64,000 nucleotides of DNA, from positions 17,288 to 81,287 of IMG/VR virus record IMGVR_UViG_3300042090_002405; one strand, written 5' to 3'. Shown here one piece after another: positions 63,385-64,000 of this stretch. This DNA comes from a virus. How positions within the stretch are numbered: position 1 is the first letter of the stretch; the number at the start of each line of letters is the position of its first letter. Under the pieces are notes generated by a model. It made no database searches and was not told the origin of the DNA. It saw nothing but the letters and a program-made list of their open reading frames with translations. The translations under genes were made by a program, and so were the position numbers.

Positions 63385-64000
63385 GCCAGCACTTCCGCTC
63401 GACGTTGGGGCCCATCCGAAGCCCTCCGTCGATCAACTCAAGCGCATCGGTCTCGACCCGAAGGCGATCCCCTCATGCGCGATGGAGCGCGCCTATCTCG
63501 CATGGGCGCTCGAGCAGCACAAGGCCGACCCGGCGGGATGGCCACTCGAGCGCGTGGTTGCCGAGTTCGGGGACAACGTGCCGTGCGCGTCGGACGTTCT
63601 GCGTTCTGCGGTCATCCGATTCAACGATCGCGTGGGGCTCCATCCGGCCGGGATCGAGCGACGAGCTCGCGCCTTCACCGATGAGGTTCTGAGCGCGATC
63701 GCAACGTCAGGACGGGACCGTGCGATCGAGCGCCAGCGCGGATACGCGCTTGCCGATTGGGGCCTCCGGTTTGCGACGCCACTCTTCCTCGAGCTTGGGA
63801 CGACGCTCGTCCCGTGGGCTCCCAAGCTGCGAGCTCTCGCGCCCATCGTGGACGATTCGAGCCTTTTCGAAGCGCGGAAAATGACATCCATCCTCTGGGA
63901 TGAGGCGGTTCGCGCACGCGGGGCCATGTGGGACAGATTGCGAGCGGCGGCGATGGCGGAGGCGGGGGCGGTAGCGGTGGCGGCGGCGGCGATGGCGGCG
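63374..64000 (+). CDS. Ala-rich protein running off the right edge
   Basis: Hand-translated; open to the edge, at least 209 residues. AGGAG precedes the GTG by eight bases. LKRIGLDPKAIPSCAMERAYLAWALEQHKADPAGWPLERVVAEFGDNVPCASDVL, then helical and Ala/Arg-rich (RDRAIERQRGYALADWGLRFATPLFLELGTTLVPW). C-terminal part AMAEAGAVAVAAAAMAA is low complexity. Function unknown. Confidence 0.5.
   Translation, partial: MTITPALPLDVGAHPKPSVDQLKRIGLDPKAIPSCAMERAYLAWALEQHKADPAGWPLERVVAEFGDNVPCASDVLRSAVIRFNDRVGLHPAGIERRARAFTDEVLSAIATSGRDRAIERQRGYALADWGLRFATPLFLELGTTLVPWAPKLRALAPIVDDSSLFEARKMTSILWDEAVRARGAMWDRLRAAAMAEAGAVAVAAAAMAA

Overview
The window is one contiguous piece of a large, GC-rich (well above 60% by eye), densely packed virus or virus-derived element. 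Genes abut or overlap by ATGA, GTGA, TGATG or TAATG junctions almost everywhere. I see no rRNA, tRNA or CRISPR array. The host is probably a myxobacterium or relative (Myxococcota): several exported proteins carry Cys-rich CxxxxDC modules and lipoprotein signals of the kind common there. That host call is an inference.

Layout. (1) 1-10.3 kb, DNA metabolism. A leftward operon encodes an SF3 (D5-type) helicase, an HNH nuclease, a Sak4/RecA-like ATPase, a probable ssDNA-binding protein, a small zinc protein and a 4Fe-4S uracil-DNA glycosylase running off the left edge. A rightward operon encodes a Cas4/RecB-like nuclease, a nucleoside 2-deoxyribosyltransferase-like protein and an SNF2 helicase. 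(2) 10.3-14.9 kb, a rightward train of about 17 tiny overlapping genes, many with zinc knuckles or ribbon-helix-helix folds; it looks like an early or host-takeover region. (3) 14.9-25.7 kb: three long proteins, a tyrosine recombinase, a leftward cluster of very small genes (some membrane proteins that could be spanin- or holin-like), a cysteine-peptidase-like protein and membrane proteins. (4) 26-34 kb: two glycosyltransferases beside a collagen-like fibre, a large Ala-rich protein, a lytic transglycosylase-like enzyme and a Cys-rich lipoprotein. (5) 34-55.7 kb, a long leftward virion-type operon: a 1467-aa Cys-rich exported protein, a family of fibre or spike proteins sharing one N-terminal peptide, tail-anchored membrane proteins with peptidoglycan-binding domains, candidate capsid proteins, an intruding GIY-YIG homing nuclease, an Arg-rich protamine-like protein, and a transglutaminase-like protein. 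(6) 56-64 kb: a Pro-rich scaffold-like protein, a RadC-type JAMM protein and, rightward, three tail-anchored proteins, a CDP-alcohol phosphatidyltransferase and a membrane-anchored muralytic enzyme.

Main interpretation. I recognise no terminase, portal, tape measure, tail tube or HK97-type capsid protein. I do see many single-span tail-anchored proteins, three of them with peptidoglycan-binding repeats, plus a phospholipid headgroup enzyme and an Arg-rich DNA-condensing candidate. The most economical reading is a large tailless phage with an internal membrane, or a lineage otherwise far from known tailed phages. This is inference. A packaging ATPase and a resolved capsid fold would decide it; I see neither here.

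Four places show genes whose frame breaks or lacks a start (8965-9225, 9261-9873, 22299-22668, 55717-55809). They are either assembly indels or real decay. Several genes have a TATAAT-like box exactly 6 nt before the start codon, suggesting leaderless transcripts.
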